A DNA stretch of 64,000 bases from Flaviaestuariibacter flavus (GTDB taxonomy: Bacteria; Bacteroidota; Bacteroidia; Chitinophagales; Chitinophagaceae): assembly GCF_004337505.1 (NCBI RefSeq), contig NZ_SJZI01000009.1, forward strand, positions 1-64,000. Reading direction: 5' to 3'. Shown here in pieces: positions 17,640 to 25,596 of this stretch. Numbering within the stretch: position 1 is the stretch's first letter; the number at the start of each line of letters is the position of its first letter. A program made the translations under genes and the position numbers. The notes below the pieces were generated by a model. The model saw nothing but the letters and a program-made list of their open reading frames with translations. It did no database searches and had not been told where the DNA came from.

Positions 17640-18650
17640 TCATACGTTTTTCTTCAGCTTCAAAATGCTCCACTCGGTTTCTTCGGGCACCATCTGGTTT
17701 TCAAGCGATCCGAGCGCGTCGATCTTCATCACCACTTCATCGTTGGGTTGCAGCCACTGCTCTTTATAGTTGGGATCGTTCAGCTTGCCGGTGCCATTCA
17801 GTTCGAGGAAGCAGCCGGTGCCCACGGTGCCCGAGCCGATGACATCGCCGGGGTAGAGGTCAACGCCATAGGAGGCGCGCTCGATGATCTCGGCGAAGGT
17901 CCAGTCCATGTCGCCGAGGTTGCCTTCGCTCACGGGCACGCCGTTGACGGTACAGGTCATTTTCAGGTTCCAGCTTTTGCCCACGTGGCCTTGCTTGGGC
18001 GGCACCTCGTATTGCTCCAGCTCGTCGAGCGTTACCAGCCAGGGGCCGATGGTGGTGGCGAAGTCCTTACCCTTGGCCGGGCCGAGGTTGAGCAGCATCT
18101 CTTCCATCTGCAGGCGGCGCGCGCTGAGGTCGTTCATGATCATGAGGCCACCGATGTATTCGTCGGCATGCTCCGCGGGAATGTTGCGCCCGTGCTTGCA
18201 GATGACGATGGCCGCCTCCAGCTCGAAGTCGAGCCGCTCGAAGTGGTCGGGCATGCAGCGCACCGGGCCGGGGCCGTACACCGCGTGGTGGTTGGTCATG
18301 TAAAAGATGGGGTATTGGTCAAACTCGGCGATCATATCCACCTTGCGGTTGCGGCGCGCCGCGGCCACGTGCTGGCGAAAGGCGTAGCCGTCGCGGCAGG
18401 AGGTGGGATGCGGCACGGGCGCCAGCAGCTGCACCCCGTCGATGGCAACGCCTTTGTTGGCGGCGATGCGGCCTTCTTCCACCAGTTTGACGCCGGCCTG
18501 TGCCACGGGCAGCACATCGTCCCAGTACTGGAGAAACATGCTCATGGTGCCGGGCAGGTCGGGGTGCAGCAGCTCCATATCATAGAGCTTGCCGTTCACG
18601 AGTGCGGCAAGCTGGTCCTGTTCGTCTTTGAGGTAGGAAACGAGTTTCAT
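17640..18650 (-). CDS. Fumarylacetoacetate hydrolase family protein
   Basis: A 336-residue protein of the FAH superfamily. Metal-binding features are visible: the FDQYPIFYMTNHHAVYG region, FELEAAIVICKHGRNIP (the DxE/E site motif in this family) and the DLYPGDVIGSGTVGTG signature near the C terminus. FAH proteins hydrolyse or decarboxylate beta-diketo acids, for instance in tyrosine or aromatic catabolism. The exact substrate cannot be assigned. The start at 18650 (MKLVSYLKDEQ) matches the family; the open frame further upstream is composed of repeats. Confidence 0.85.
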   Translation of the reverse strand: MKLVSYLKDEQDQLAALVNGKLYDMELLHPDLPGTMSMFLQYWDDVLPVAQAGVKLVEEGRIAANKGVAIDGVQLLAPVPHPTSCRDGYAFRQHVAAARRNRKVDMIAEFDQYPIFYMTNHHAVYGPGPVRCMPDHFERLDFELEAAIVICKHGRNIPAEHADEYIGGLMIMNDLSARRLQMEEMLLNLGPAKGKDFATTIGPWLVTLDELEQYEVPPKQGHVGKSWNLKMTCTVNGVPVSEGNLGDMDWTFAEIIERASYGVDLYPGDVIGSGTVGTGCFLELNGTGKLNDPNYKEQWLQPNDEVVMKIDALGSLENQMVPEETEWSILKLKKNV

Positions 18651-18689
18651 GAATTTGCGGGTTGTGCGGCGAAGATAGGCGCTCAGGGC

Positions 18690-18960
18690 TTCGGCTTCGC
18701 TCCCCTGTCGGCTTCGGCTTCGCTCAGCCTGACAGGGCACTTTGTCACGCTGAGCCTGTCGAAGCGTGTCATCCTGAGCGGAGCCGAAGGATGGCCCCCG
18801 GCTGGCAGCCCTGCCGCCGTTAGCCTGACGGGTCGGGGACCCTGAACCGCCCCGCTTAGGCGGGGCGGGCTCTGCGGCGGGTGCACTCCATCCGCGCAAG
18901 ACCCCACCCCCTGCCCCTCCCCAAAGGGGGAGGGGAGTGAGACCCCACCCCCTTTGGGAA
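18690..18960. repeat. Cluster of REP-like palindromes upstream of the FAH gene
   Basis: Several short palindromic motifs are packed together: CGGCTTCGGCTTCGCT repeats, AGCCTGACAGGGC, ACGCTGAGCCTGTCGAAGCG, TCATCCTGAGCGGAGCCGAAGG, and CCCTCCCCAAAGGGGGAGGG. Some of these resemble repeats common in many bacterial genomes. No coding sequence was accepted. Confidence 0.5.
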
Positions 18961-18965
18961 AGAAA

Positions 18966-19216
18966 ACGACAACGCCTAAACGATAGCGAACATGCTCCAG
19001 AAGAGAGCGAACAACGCCTGGAAGACAGCGAACATCGGCTGAACGACACCGAACAACGCCTGAATAGCAGCCGACAATGCCCGGATGACAGCTGACATTA
19101 TCCAGACGGCACCGAACAATGCCCGGACGACAGCCGACAATGCCTGGATGACAGCGGACAATGCCTGAATGGCAGCCGACAATGGCTAAACGGGAGCGGA
19201 CATCGTCTGGACGATT
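18966..19216. repeat. Degenerate 21-nt tandem repeat, about 12 units
   Basis: Units follow the pattern GCGAACAACGCCTGGAAGACA with many substitutions but almost no length change; successive GCGAACA/GCCGACA starts are 21 bases apart. Because 21 is a multiple of three, one minus-strand frame stays open (18976-19182) and spells a seven-residue repeat of the type ALSAVIQ. No start signal, domain or neighbour supports translation. The units are too short and too contiguous for a CRISPR array. Confidence 0.75.
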
Positions 19217-19279
19217 TGCAAAATCACCGAACCAGGTGTTTGTTTTTCAACGGGTTGCGCGTAGAAAAACGTGTTTTTA

Positions 19280-19515
19280 CGCTAACGCCCACCCCTTTCG
19301 GGAGTGAGAAGGGACAAAGCGCCGCGTAGCGGCGCCACCTGTTAACCCTGGGCTTCAGCCCGGGGTGACGAAGCATGCGCGCTCCCCTCTCCCTCCGGTA
19401 GAGGGGCCGGGGGTGAGGGACCAAAGGCGAGGACGCTCCCGCCAACGGCGGTTCAGGGTCCCCGACCCGCATACTAATGGCTCCACGGGGGCCACCCGGG
19501 GGCATCATCCGCCGG
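19280..19515. repeat. Cluster of GC-rich palindromes
   Basis: The stretch contains GCCGCGTAGCGGC, CCCTGGGCTTCAGCCCGGGG, CTCCCCTCTCCCTCCGGTAG with GAGGGGCCGGGGGTGAGG, and a GGTCCCCGACCC run that also appears near 18830. No gene is visible between 18651 and 19602. Confidence 0.5.
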
Positions 19516-19574
19516 CTTCAACAGGTAGTAACCGCACTTTAACGTCTACCCGGTAACTACAAAATGCAAACGCG

Positions 19575-19582
19575 TAAATTTG
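19575..19582 (+). promoter_or_regulatory. TAnnTTTG -7 box for the fatty-acid hydroxylase gene
   Basis: TAAATTTG is an exact -7 consensus match, 21 bases before the ATG at 19603, predicting a leader of about 15 nt. It argues against using the in-frame upstream start at 19564. Confidence 0.5.
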
Positions 19583-19602
19583 CCCCGGAAATACCGTGTA
19601 GT

Positions 19603-20265
19603 ATGAAATTCGAAAAGATCCACAATAAAGGGCAGGCCCAGCTGTTCAGCAACCCCGCGCTGGAAATGCTTACCAAGGCCAACCCGCTCGTTATCTGGGG
19701 CATGTACCTGCCCGTTATCATCGGCTTTCCCATCTGGGCCGGCGGCGCCTTCGGACTCAGCGCGGCCCGCGTGCTGACGATCTTCCTCGCCGGCTCCTTC
19801 TTCTGGACCTTCTTCGAATACATCGCCCACCGCTTTATCTTCCACGCCGTAGCCGAAAGCGAGCGCGCCCGCCGCGTGGTGTACGTGATGCACGGCAACC
19901 ACCACCACTTCCCGCGCGACAAGCAGCGGCTCTTCATGCCGCCCGTGCCCAGCATCATCCTGGCCTCGGCCATCTTCGGGCTGCAGTACCTCGCCCTTGG
20001 CAAGTATACCTTCGTTTTCTTCCCCGGCTTTATGATCGGCTACCTCATGTACGGCACCATGCACTACGCGATCCATGCCTGGAACCCGCCCTTCAAGTGG
20101 ATGAAGCCCCTGTGGCGCAACCACCACCTCCATCACTATAAAGATGAAGGCAAGGGTTACGGCGTTTCCACCACCATCTGGGACCGCGTTTTCGGCACCA
20201 TGTTCGACCTGAGGAAAGAGAAGGAAGACAAGGAGAAAGTGAAGGAACTGATGTTTCAGAAATAA
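19603..20265 (+). CDS. Fatty-acid hydroxylase / sterol desaturase family protein
   Basis: A 220-residue integral membrane di-iron enzyme. Four hydrophobic segments surround the histidine boxes HRFIFH, HGNHHHF, HYAIH and NHHLHHY that bind the two irons. The size and spacing fit the fatty acid 2-hydroxylase (FA_hydroxylase) group; hydroxylation of sphingolipid or other membrane acyl chains is likely but unproved. The start at 19603 follows a good promoter box. Confidence 0.88.
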   Translation: MKFEKIHNKGQAQLFSNPALEMLTKANPLVIWGMYLPVIIGFPIWAGGAFGLSAARVLTIFLAGSFFWTFFEYIAHRFIFHAVAESERARRVVYVMHGNHHHFPRDKQRLFMPPVPSIILASAIFGLQYLALGKYTFVFFPGFMIGYLMYGTMHYAIHAWNPPFKWMKPLWRNHHLHHYKDEGKGYGVSTTIWDRVFGTMFDLRKEKEDKEKVKELMFQK

Positions 20266-20409
20266 TGCGGTAATGCGGTAATGTGATAAATGTAGTCTGC
20301 GCCTGCAGACTATTTTATTCTACAGGCACTGCACTTACCCGTTGCCGAAAGCTTTCCTGGTTCCACCCTCTATTACCGCATTATCACATTACCACATTAT
20401 CACATTAAC
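20265..20409. repeat. Palindromic element with GCGGTAATG arms, second copy
   Basis: The left arm repeats TAATGCGGTAATGCGG and AATGTGATAAATG; the right arm (20371-20408) repeats ATTACCGC, ATTATCACATTACC and ACATTATCACATTA. The interior is unique and contains the small palindrome AGTCTGCGCCTGCAGACT. It separates the hydroxylase gene from trmB and provides the five bases before the trmB GTG. Confidence 0.55.
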
Positions 20410-20413
20410 TCCC

Positions 20414-21127
20414 GTGGGTCACAAAAAATTAGTCCGCTTCGCCGAAATAGAAACCTTTCCCAACGTGCTGCAATACCCCGAGGGGATAGCGGGCAAGTGG
20501 AAGGAGTTCTTTAAGAACGACAACCCCATCACGCTCGAGCTCGCCTGCGGCAAGGGCGAGTATACGCTCGGCCTCGCGCGGATGTACCCGCAACGCAACT
20601 TCCTGGGCATCGACCTGAAGGGCAACCGCATCTGGGCCGGCGCCAGGAAAGCACTGGCCGAAGGCCTCGGCAACGCCGCCTTCCTGCGCATCCTTATCGA
20701 TGGTATTGAAAAATTCTTCGCACCGGGTGAGGTAGACGAGATCTGGATCACCTTCCCCGACCCGCAGCTGCGCACCGGCAAGGCCAAGAAGCGCCTTACC
20801 CACCCGCGCTTCCTCCGCCGCTACCAGCAGCTGCTGAAGCCGGGTGGCCGCATCCACCTCAAGACCGACAGCCCCAACCTGTATGGCTTCACCATGAAGG
20901 TGTGCGAAATGTACGGCTGCACCGTGCTGGAGCATTCCGACAATGTATACGCACAGCCGGAGATAAAGGACGAGCTGAAGATCAAGACCTATTACGAGTC
21001 GCTCGACATTGCCGGCGCCGCCCGCGTGCACTACGTTTGTTTTACCCTACCGCAAACCATCCCCGGCACGGAGCTCGACGCGCGCCTGCAGGAAGAACTG
21101 AAAGAAAATGAACAACCCGCTGGTTGA
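20414..21127 (+). CDS. trmB: tRNA (guanine-N7)-methyltransferase
   Basis: TrmB methylates G46 of tRNA to m7G using S-adenosylmethionine. The protein has 237 residues. Motif I reads LELACGKGEYTLGLA (the usual E-G-CGKG with Ala in place of Gly), followed by FLGIDLKGNRIWAGA and the family motif WITFPDPQLRTGKAKKRL. The GTG at 20414 is chosen because the sequence before it belongs to the flanking repeat. It overlaps the following small gene by 20 bp. Confidence 0.93.
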   Translation: MGHKKLVRFAEIETFPNVLQYPEGIAGKWKEFFKNDNPITLELACGKGEYTLGLARMYPQRNFLGIDLKGNRIWAGARKALAEGLGNAAFLRILIDGIEKFFAPGEVDEIWITFPDPQLRTGKAKKRLTHPRFLRRYQQLLKPGGRIHLKTDSPNLYGFTMKVCEMYGCTVLEHSDNVYAQPEIKDELKIKTYYESLDIAGAARVHYVCFTLPQTIPGTELDARLQEELKENEQPAG

Positions 21128-21293
21128 GGGCGAAGACTACTACTGGAACGAGCAGGGCTATGTAGTGCTTACCGAGAAGCACCACCTCGCCCGCGGTTAT
21201 TGCTGCGGCATGGGCTGCAAGCACTGTCCCTACGACTGGGAGGCGGTGCCCGAGCCGCGGCGCAGCGCGCTGCTGGAAGAGAAAGGCCGCTGA
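21108..21293 (+). CDS. DUF5522 small protein
   Basis: A 61-residue protein rich in Cys and aromatic residues. The core YCCGMGCKHCPYDWE with an upstream YVVLTEKHHLARG is the DUF5522 pattern, known from many Bacteroidota and Proteobacteria. The four Cys suggest metal binding; no function is established. The start overlaps the end of trmB by 20 bp, so it is probably translated from the same message. Confidence 0.8.
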   Translation: MNNPLVEGEDYYWNEQGYVVLTEKHHLARGYCCGMGCKHCPYDWEAVPEPRRSALLEEKGR

Positions 21294-21415
21294 TTTTTTA
21301 TGATCTGTTAGGATGAACCCAGATTTTGGTACCAACATCCGCGAAAATCATAAGCGATCTGCGCATCCCGCACGCGGGATCAGCGTTCTTTCTCTCCCGT
21401 CTTTCGTACATTTCC
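21294..21415. repeat. Intergenic element, family B, copy 2
   Basis: It shares with 6064-6194 the core GATTTTGGTACCAACATCCG, an adjacent AATCATAA and the right end CAGCGTTCTTTCTCTCC. The left outer arm seen in copy 1 is not present, so this copy appears shortened on one side. A CGCATCCCGCACGCGGGATC hairpin is inserted. Confidence 0.5.
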
Positions 21416-21419
21416 ACTT

Positions 21420-21797
21420 ATGAAAAAGCCGCCGCTGAAAACGGTCACGCCCTCGGGGCGTAGCGACAAGGAATCGTTTTTCGAGCTCGTGTACGATGTG
21501 GTGCGCCAGGTCCCGAAGGGGCGCGTTACCTCTTATGGCGCCATCGCCGCGGCGCTCGGCACCAAAGGCTCGGCGCGGATGGTGGGCTGGGCCATGAATA
21601 ACTGCCACGCCCTGGTGCCGCCCGTGCCCGCCCACCGCGTGGTGAACCGGCTTGGGCTGCTCAGCGGCAAGATGCACTTCGGCGAACCCGACCGGATGGA
21701 AAAACTCCTCAAGAAAGAAGGCGTGAAGGTGGTGGACGACCGGGTGCAGGACTTCGACAGGAAGTTCTGGGACCCGGCGACGGAGTTAAGTTTATGA
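21420..21797 (+). CDS. Alkyltransferase-like (ATL) MGMT-family protein
   Basis: A 125-residue protein with the DNA-binding and active-site fold of O6-methylguanine-DNA methyltransferase: VPKGRVTSYGAIAAALG, SARMVGWAMNN and VPAHRVVNRLG. The acceptor Cys of the usual PCHRV motif is Ala here (PAHRV), so it cannot take up the alkyl group. Such ATL proteins bind alkylated bases and hand the lesion to nucleotide-excision repair. The N-terminal domain of full MGMT is absent, as is normal for ATL. Confidence 0.88.
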   Translation: MKKPPLKTVTPSGRSDKESFFELVYDVVRQVPKGRVTSYGAIAAALGTKGSARMVGWAMNNCHALVPPVPAHRVVNRLGLLSGKMHFGEPDRMEKLLKKEGVKVVDDRVQDFDRKFWDPATELSL

Positions 21798-21799
21798 AG

Positions 21800-22030
21800 G
21801 GAAAGAAGAGTCTTTCACCGCAAAGAAAAGAAGCTGAAAAAGCGTTTCGCTAGGGAATACAATTGAAAGGTCCCGCCTGCGGCGGGACTTTTTATTTTGA
21901 TTGCTGATCTCCCGTGCTTGGATTTAAACAAACCTCAGAACCTTAGAACCCAAAACCCAAGAACCTTACTTAGCGTATCAACTTCTTTTCTTATTCTCTT
22001 AGCGGTGAAAGACTCTTCTTTCCCTTCTAA
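21800..22030. repeat. Intergenic element, family A, copy 2 (contains a terminator)
   Basis: It matches 5008-5228 part by part: GGGAAAGAAGAGTC, CAAAGAAAAGAAGCTGAAAA, GGGAATACAATTGAAAGGTC, a GC-rich hairpin, TTTTGATTGCTGATCT, an AACCTCAGAACC tract, and the right arm TTAGCGTATCAACTTCTTTT then AGCGGTGAAAGACTCTTC. Both copies lie immediately upstream of a plus-strand gene. Confidence 0.6.
21866..21898 (+). terminator. Hairpin terminator within family A element, copy 2
   Basis: GTCCCGCC-TG-CGGCGGGAC, flanked by AAAG and TTTTTATTTT, forms a strong intrinsic terminator for the ATL gene. Confidence 0.78.
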
Positions 22031-22098
22031 TTCTTAACCTAGATCAATGTTGCAACACCATTAATCGCCCGACATTTGTGTCAACAAACCGAACACAA

Positions 22099-22686
22099 AT
22101 GAAAAAGATCCTGTTCTCTTCCGCCCTCGTCCTGCTCGGCGCCGGCGCTTTTGCCCAGAGCAAAACCTGGACTGTTGATGCCTCCCACTCCAATGTCCGC
22201 TTTACCGTCACCCACATGGTGATCTCCGACGTGGAAGGTGCCTTCCGCAAGTTCAACGGCAGCCTCGTTTCGGCCAAGCCCGACTTTACCGACGCCGCCA
22301 TCAACTTCGCCGTTGACATCAACAGCATCGACACCGATAACGACAGCCGCGACAAGCACCTCAAATCCGATGACTTCTTCAATGGTGAGAAGTACCCCAA
22401 CATGACCTTCAAAAGCACCTCGTTCCGTAAGCTCTCGGGCAACAAGTACGAGCTGAAGGGTAACCTCACGATCCGCGACATCACCAGGCCGGCAACCTTT
22501 GCCGTCACTTACGGTGGCACCGCCAAAGATCCCTGGGGCAATACGAAAGCCGGCTTCAAGGCCAGTACCTCCATCAACCGCTTCGACTACGGCCTGAAGT
22601 GGAACACGCTTACCGAAGCCGGTGGTGCCATGGTTGGTAAGGATGTAGCCATCGACCTGAAGCTCGAGTTCGCCCAGGCGAAGTAA
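22099..22686 (+). CDS. YceI family periplasmic protein
   Basis: A 195-residue exported protein. The signal peptide (ILFSSALVLLGAGAFAQ) is followed by the YceI lipocalin-like barrel: WTVDASHSNVRFTVTHMVIS, FAVDINSIDTDN, SDDFFNGEKYPNMTF, and LTIRDITRPATF. YceI proteins bind isoprenoid-type lipids in the periplasm and are often stress-induced; the ligand here is unknown. The ATG at 22099 gives a proper signal peptide. A conserved-looking TTG / ACATTTG pair lies upstream but is not an exact promoter match. Confidence 0.9.
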   Translation: MKKILFSSALVLLGAGAFAQSKTWTVDASHSNVRFTVTHMVISDVEGAFRKFNGSLVSAKPDFTDAAINFAVDINSIDTDNDSRDKHLKSDDFFNGEKYPNMTFKSTSFRKLSGNKYELKGNLTIRDITRPATFAVTYGGTAKDPWGNTKAGFKASTSINRFDYGLKWNTLTEAGGAMVGKDVAIDLKLEFAQAK

Positions 22687-22822
22687 TTCTGAAATCTCCA
22701 ATCTCAGGATCCCGGATCTACGGTAACCTGGGACGTAAAGGCAATCGGTTTGTGTGTGCTGTCGCCCGGCAACGGGGGCAGTTACCCAGCCGATTGCCTT
22801 TGCATTTTTACGGGCTTTGATT

Positions 22823-23956
22823 TTAGCGCTGCGGGCAATTCTTCTCGAGGTAATTGTCTATGTAATCCTTGTATTTGTTGAGCACTTCGAAGTTGGAGCC
22901 GGCGCTTGCCAGTGCAGCCTTGTAGGTTTCGAGCGCCGTTGCCAGCTGCTTTAACTGGAAATCGACATCATCACGGAGCTTTTCGAAATCCTCGATCTTC
23001 TGGATGTTTTCGTAAAAGTGAATATAACCTCCCACGATCGGGACAAGTTCGAGCAACTCGTTCTTTGCATTCTGAACCATTGCCTTCTCGAAGTCTTCCT
23101 GCGACGCAACGTCGATCATGTCGTTCACTTTGTTGTTGAACTTATCCACGCGGTAAGCCACTTTGCCCACCTTGCCCAGTTGAACGGCCGTGCGCGCGAG
23201 CGTTCCGGAAGGCACGAAGTCCACCACCAGGTCGCGGACCGTTTTCAGGTGCAACCGGATCTGCGCCCAATTGGAGCGTGCGTTCTTACTATCCTCCAAA
23301 AGCTCGATCCGCAGCTTTTCGATATCGGCAACCAGCTCCGCTTTCAACTGATACTTTGAACGCGCCTTGTCCCACTGCTCAAAAAGCCGCTCGTCGCGGT
23401 AGGCAACCATCTGTGCACAGTCGCCGGCCGCCCGCGCTGGCTTCGCGGGCGACAGGACTTCCGGCTCCTTTGCCACCACCGGCTTTTTGATGACAACCGG
23501 CTGTGCGGACAGCTTTTTATTTCCGGACGCCGGCTTGCCGGCGGCGATGGCGAGCAAGCGCACGCTGACGCTGCTCACCATCGACGTAAAATTGCCCGGG
23601 TAGGTGCGGATGCGGCCGCAGTCGCCGCCATCCACCCGCAGGTACTGGAGCGACTCGGCCTGGCGCGGCGCCAGCATATAATCGATCCGGCGCTCGGCCG
23701 TGAGCCCGCATACAGAAGTGACATATGCCTGGAAGGAAACCGTCACTTTCTCGTCGCTCATATTGGCGACGGCAAACACCACTTCTTCTCCGCCGTTCTG
23801 CCCGCGGGTGTAGGCCTGGGCCAGCACGCGCGCATCGCCGGCGTCGAGGCGCCAGCGCAATTCGCCGTCACTGTAGGTCTGGGCCCGGGCCGTAGAAACA
23901 ACAAGCAGCAGCAGGGCGGGAAGAACACGCGTCATGCGGGTAGCAGCAGCTTTCAT
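22823..23956 (-). CDS. Unknown exported protein with coiled-coil C terminus
   Basis: A 377-residue protein with a signal peptide (VLPALLLLVVSTARAQ). Residues 25-140 look like an all-beta domain with two Cys (SVCGLTAERR, GGDCGRIR). A Lys/Ala/Pro-rich linker follows (about 145-180), then a helical part of about 190 residues with heptad-like segments, a small hydrophobic patch (ELVPIVGGYIHFYENI) and a C-terminal NCPQR. No family is recognised. The start could also be the internal Met at residue 8. Confidence 0.6.
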   Translation of the reverse strand: MKAAATRMTRVLPALLLLVVSTARAQTYSDGELRWRLDAGDARVLAQAYTRGQNGGEEVVFAVANMSDEKVTVSFQAYVTSVCGLTAERRIDYMLAPRQAESLQYLRVDGGDCGRIRTYPGNFTSMVSSVSVRLLAIAAGKPASGNKKLSAQPVVIKKPVVAKEPEVLSPAKPARAAGDCAQMVAYRDERLFEQWDKARSKYQLKAELVADIEKLRIELLEDSKNARSNWAQIRLHLKTVRDLVVDFVPSGTLARTAVQLGKVGKVAYRVDKFNNKVNDMIDVASQEDFEKAMVQNAKNELLELVPIVGGYIHFYENIQKIEDFEKLRDDVDFQLKQLATALETYKAALASAGSNFEVLNKYKDYIDNYLEKNCPQR

Positions 23957-24049
23957 GAAAACAAGTTAACTGATTTTCGGCAGCCGTGCTACCGGTGCAA
24001 GGGCTGCCGCGGGGGCAAAACCTTTCGAAACCTAAAACGGTTCTCTCCA

Positions 24050-24057
24050 TATTTTTG
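24050..24057 (+). promoter_or_regulatory. TAnnTTTG -7 box for the aminotransferase gene
   Basis: TATTTTTG, exact -7 consensus, ends 16 bases before the ATG. A weak TTTC lies roughly 23 bases upstream in place of the -33 TTTG. Confidence 0.5.
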
Positions 24058-24073
24058 CCGCATAACGGCATGC

Positions 24074-25339
24074 ATGAAACTTTCCCATCTTTCCGAAACG
24101 CTTATCGGCTCTGAGATCGTGAAGCTTGGCGGTGAGATCCGTGAGCGGATCCGCCAGGGCGAAACCATCTACAACTTTACCGTTGGTGATTTTGACCCGA
24201 AGATCTTCCCGATCCCGAAGGAGCTCGAGGAGGCGATCATCGATGCGTACCGCAAGCATTTCACCAACTACCCGCTGGGCGAGGGCAACCTCGACCTGCG
24301 CGAGTCGATCGCTGCCTTCAGCAAGCAGTTCCAGGGGCTTGCGTATGGGCTCGACGAGATCCTTGTAGCCTCCGGCGGCCGCCCGCTTATCTACGCGCTG
24401 TACCGCGCCATCTGCGATACGGGCGACAAGGTGGTGTATGCCGTTCCGAGCTGGAACAACAACCACTACACCCACTTCGTAAGCGGTGAGCACGTGGTGG
24501 TGGAAGCCACTGCCGAAAACAACTTCATGCCCACGGCCGCCGACCTGGCGCCGCACCTTCCGGGCGCGGCCCTGCTGGCACTCTGCTCGCCGCAGAACCC
24601 CACCGGCACCACCTTCCGCCGCGAAGACCTCAAAGCGATCTGCGACCTCGTCGTAGCCGAGAACGAGCGCCGCGGCGACGGTGAAAAGAAGCTGTACCTG
24701 CTGTACGACCAGATGTACTGGATGCTCACCTATGGCGGCATCGAGCACGTCGACCCCGTGTCGCTGCACCCGGGCATGCGCCCCTATACGGTGTACGTAG
24801 ACGCCGTGAGCAAGGTGTTTGCCGCCACCGGCGTACGCGTGGGCTGGAGCCTCGGCCCCGCGCATATCCTGAATAAGATGAAGGCGATCCTGTCGCACGT
24901 AGGCGCCTGGGCGCCGATGGCCGAACAGAAGGGCGTGGCGCAGTACCTGCGGCAGACCGAAGCCATCGGGCAATACCTGGCGCATTTCCGCGCCGAGCTG
25001 GAAGAGCGTCTGCGTAGCATCTTCGACGGCTTTATGCAACTGAAAAGCGAAGGCCTGCCGGTGGATGCCGTGGCACCCGAAGCCGCCATTTACCTGACCC
25101 TGAAGATCGATGCGGCGGGCCGGCGTACGGCCGGTGGCACCGAACTGAAAGACCAGTCGGATGTAACCTCGTATATCTTAAAGGAAGCGAAGCTGGCGGT
25201 AGTGCCTTTCTATGCTTTTGGCGCTTCGCGCGACACCGCCTGGTATCGCCTGAGCGTGGGCACCTGCAATAAGGAGGAAATCGGGGAGATGATCGGGAAG
25301 CTGCGCGCGGCGCTGTGCGCCCTGCAGCCGCTGGCTTAA
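24074..25339 (+). CDS. PLP-dependent aminotransferase, class I/II
   Basis: A 421-residue fold-type I aminotransferase. Visible features are FTNYPLGEGNLDLRESIA (substrate-side N-terminal segment), SPQNPTGTTF with the pyridoxal-contacting Asn, LLYDQMYWMLTYGG (Asp/Tyr contacts) and the Schiff-base Lys near residue 247 in VDAVSKVFAATGVRVGW. The C-terminal part ends with the substrate-carboxylate Arg in WYRLSVGTC. The amino acid substrate cannot be fixed from sequence. The gene converges with a small minus-strand gene and overlaps it by four bases. Confidence 0.88.
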   Translation: MKLSHLSETLIGSEIVKLGGEIRERIRQGETIYNFTVGDFDPKIFPIPKELEEAIIDAYRKHFTNYPLGEGNLDLRESIAAFSKQFQGLAYGLDEILVASGGRPLIYALYRAICDTGDKVVYAVPSWNNNHYTHFVSGEHVVVEATAENNFMPTAADLAPHLPGAALLALCSPQNPTGTTFRREDLKAICDLVVAENERRGDGEKKLYLLYDQMYWMLTYGGIEHVDPVSLHPGMRPYTVYVDAVSKVFAATGVRVGWSLGPAHILNKMKAILSHVGAWAPMAEQKGVAQYLRQTEAIGQYLAHFRAELEERLRSIFDGFMQLKSEGLPVDAVAPEAAIYLTLKIDAAGRRTAGGTELKDQSDVTSYILKEAKLAVVPFYAFGASRDTAWYRLSVGTCNKEEIGEMIGKLRAALCALQPLA

Positions 25340-25578
25340 TTACGGTTGATGAGGAAGTAAAACGGCTTCAGGTCGGGGGTAGCAACGGCTTTGAGGATCT
25401 TGCGGGACTTCCGGGTGATGCTGTTGCGGGTAACCAGTTCGTGCGCCTGGCAGAACACGTCATCGCATTCCACCTGCGAAAGGATTTTGTTGAGACAGTC
25501 CACGGTCTGGTTCAGGGCCTGCTGGCTCTGGTTTTGCTCCTTCAACAATACCAATAAGTCTCTTTTACCGTTTTCCAT
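25336..25578 (-). CDS. Unknown 80-residue protein
   Basis: The protein is 80 residues, mostly helical, starting MENGKRDLLVLLKEQN and containing two Cys spaced five apart (VECDDVFCQ). No signal peptide or membrane helix. Family not recognised. The start lies 18 bases after the stop of the small lipoprotein gene at 25597, so the two form a likely operon. The codon use resembles genuine genes and the 3' end overlaps the aminotransferase stop by four bases. Confidence 0.55.
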   Translation of the reverse strand: MENGKRDLLVLLKEQNQSQQALNQTVDCLNKILSQVECDDVFCQAHELVTRNSITRKSRKILKAVATPDLKPFYFLINRN

Positions 25579-25596
25579 ATAGTCCCCGTTTATGTG

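Noticed and set aside
18976-19182. A 68-codon hydrophobic heptad-repeat protein on the minus strand
   Set aside because: The frame is open only because the repeat length is a multiple of three; no ribosome site, promoter or neighbour supports it.
18966-19216. CRISPR array
   Set aside because: Units are 21 nt, contiguous and degenerate; there are no unique spacers between identical repeats and no cas genes nearby.
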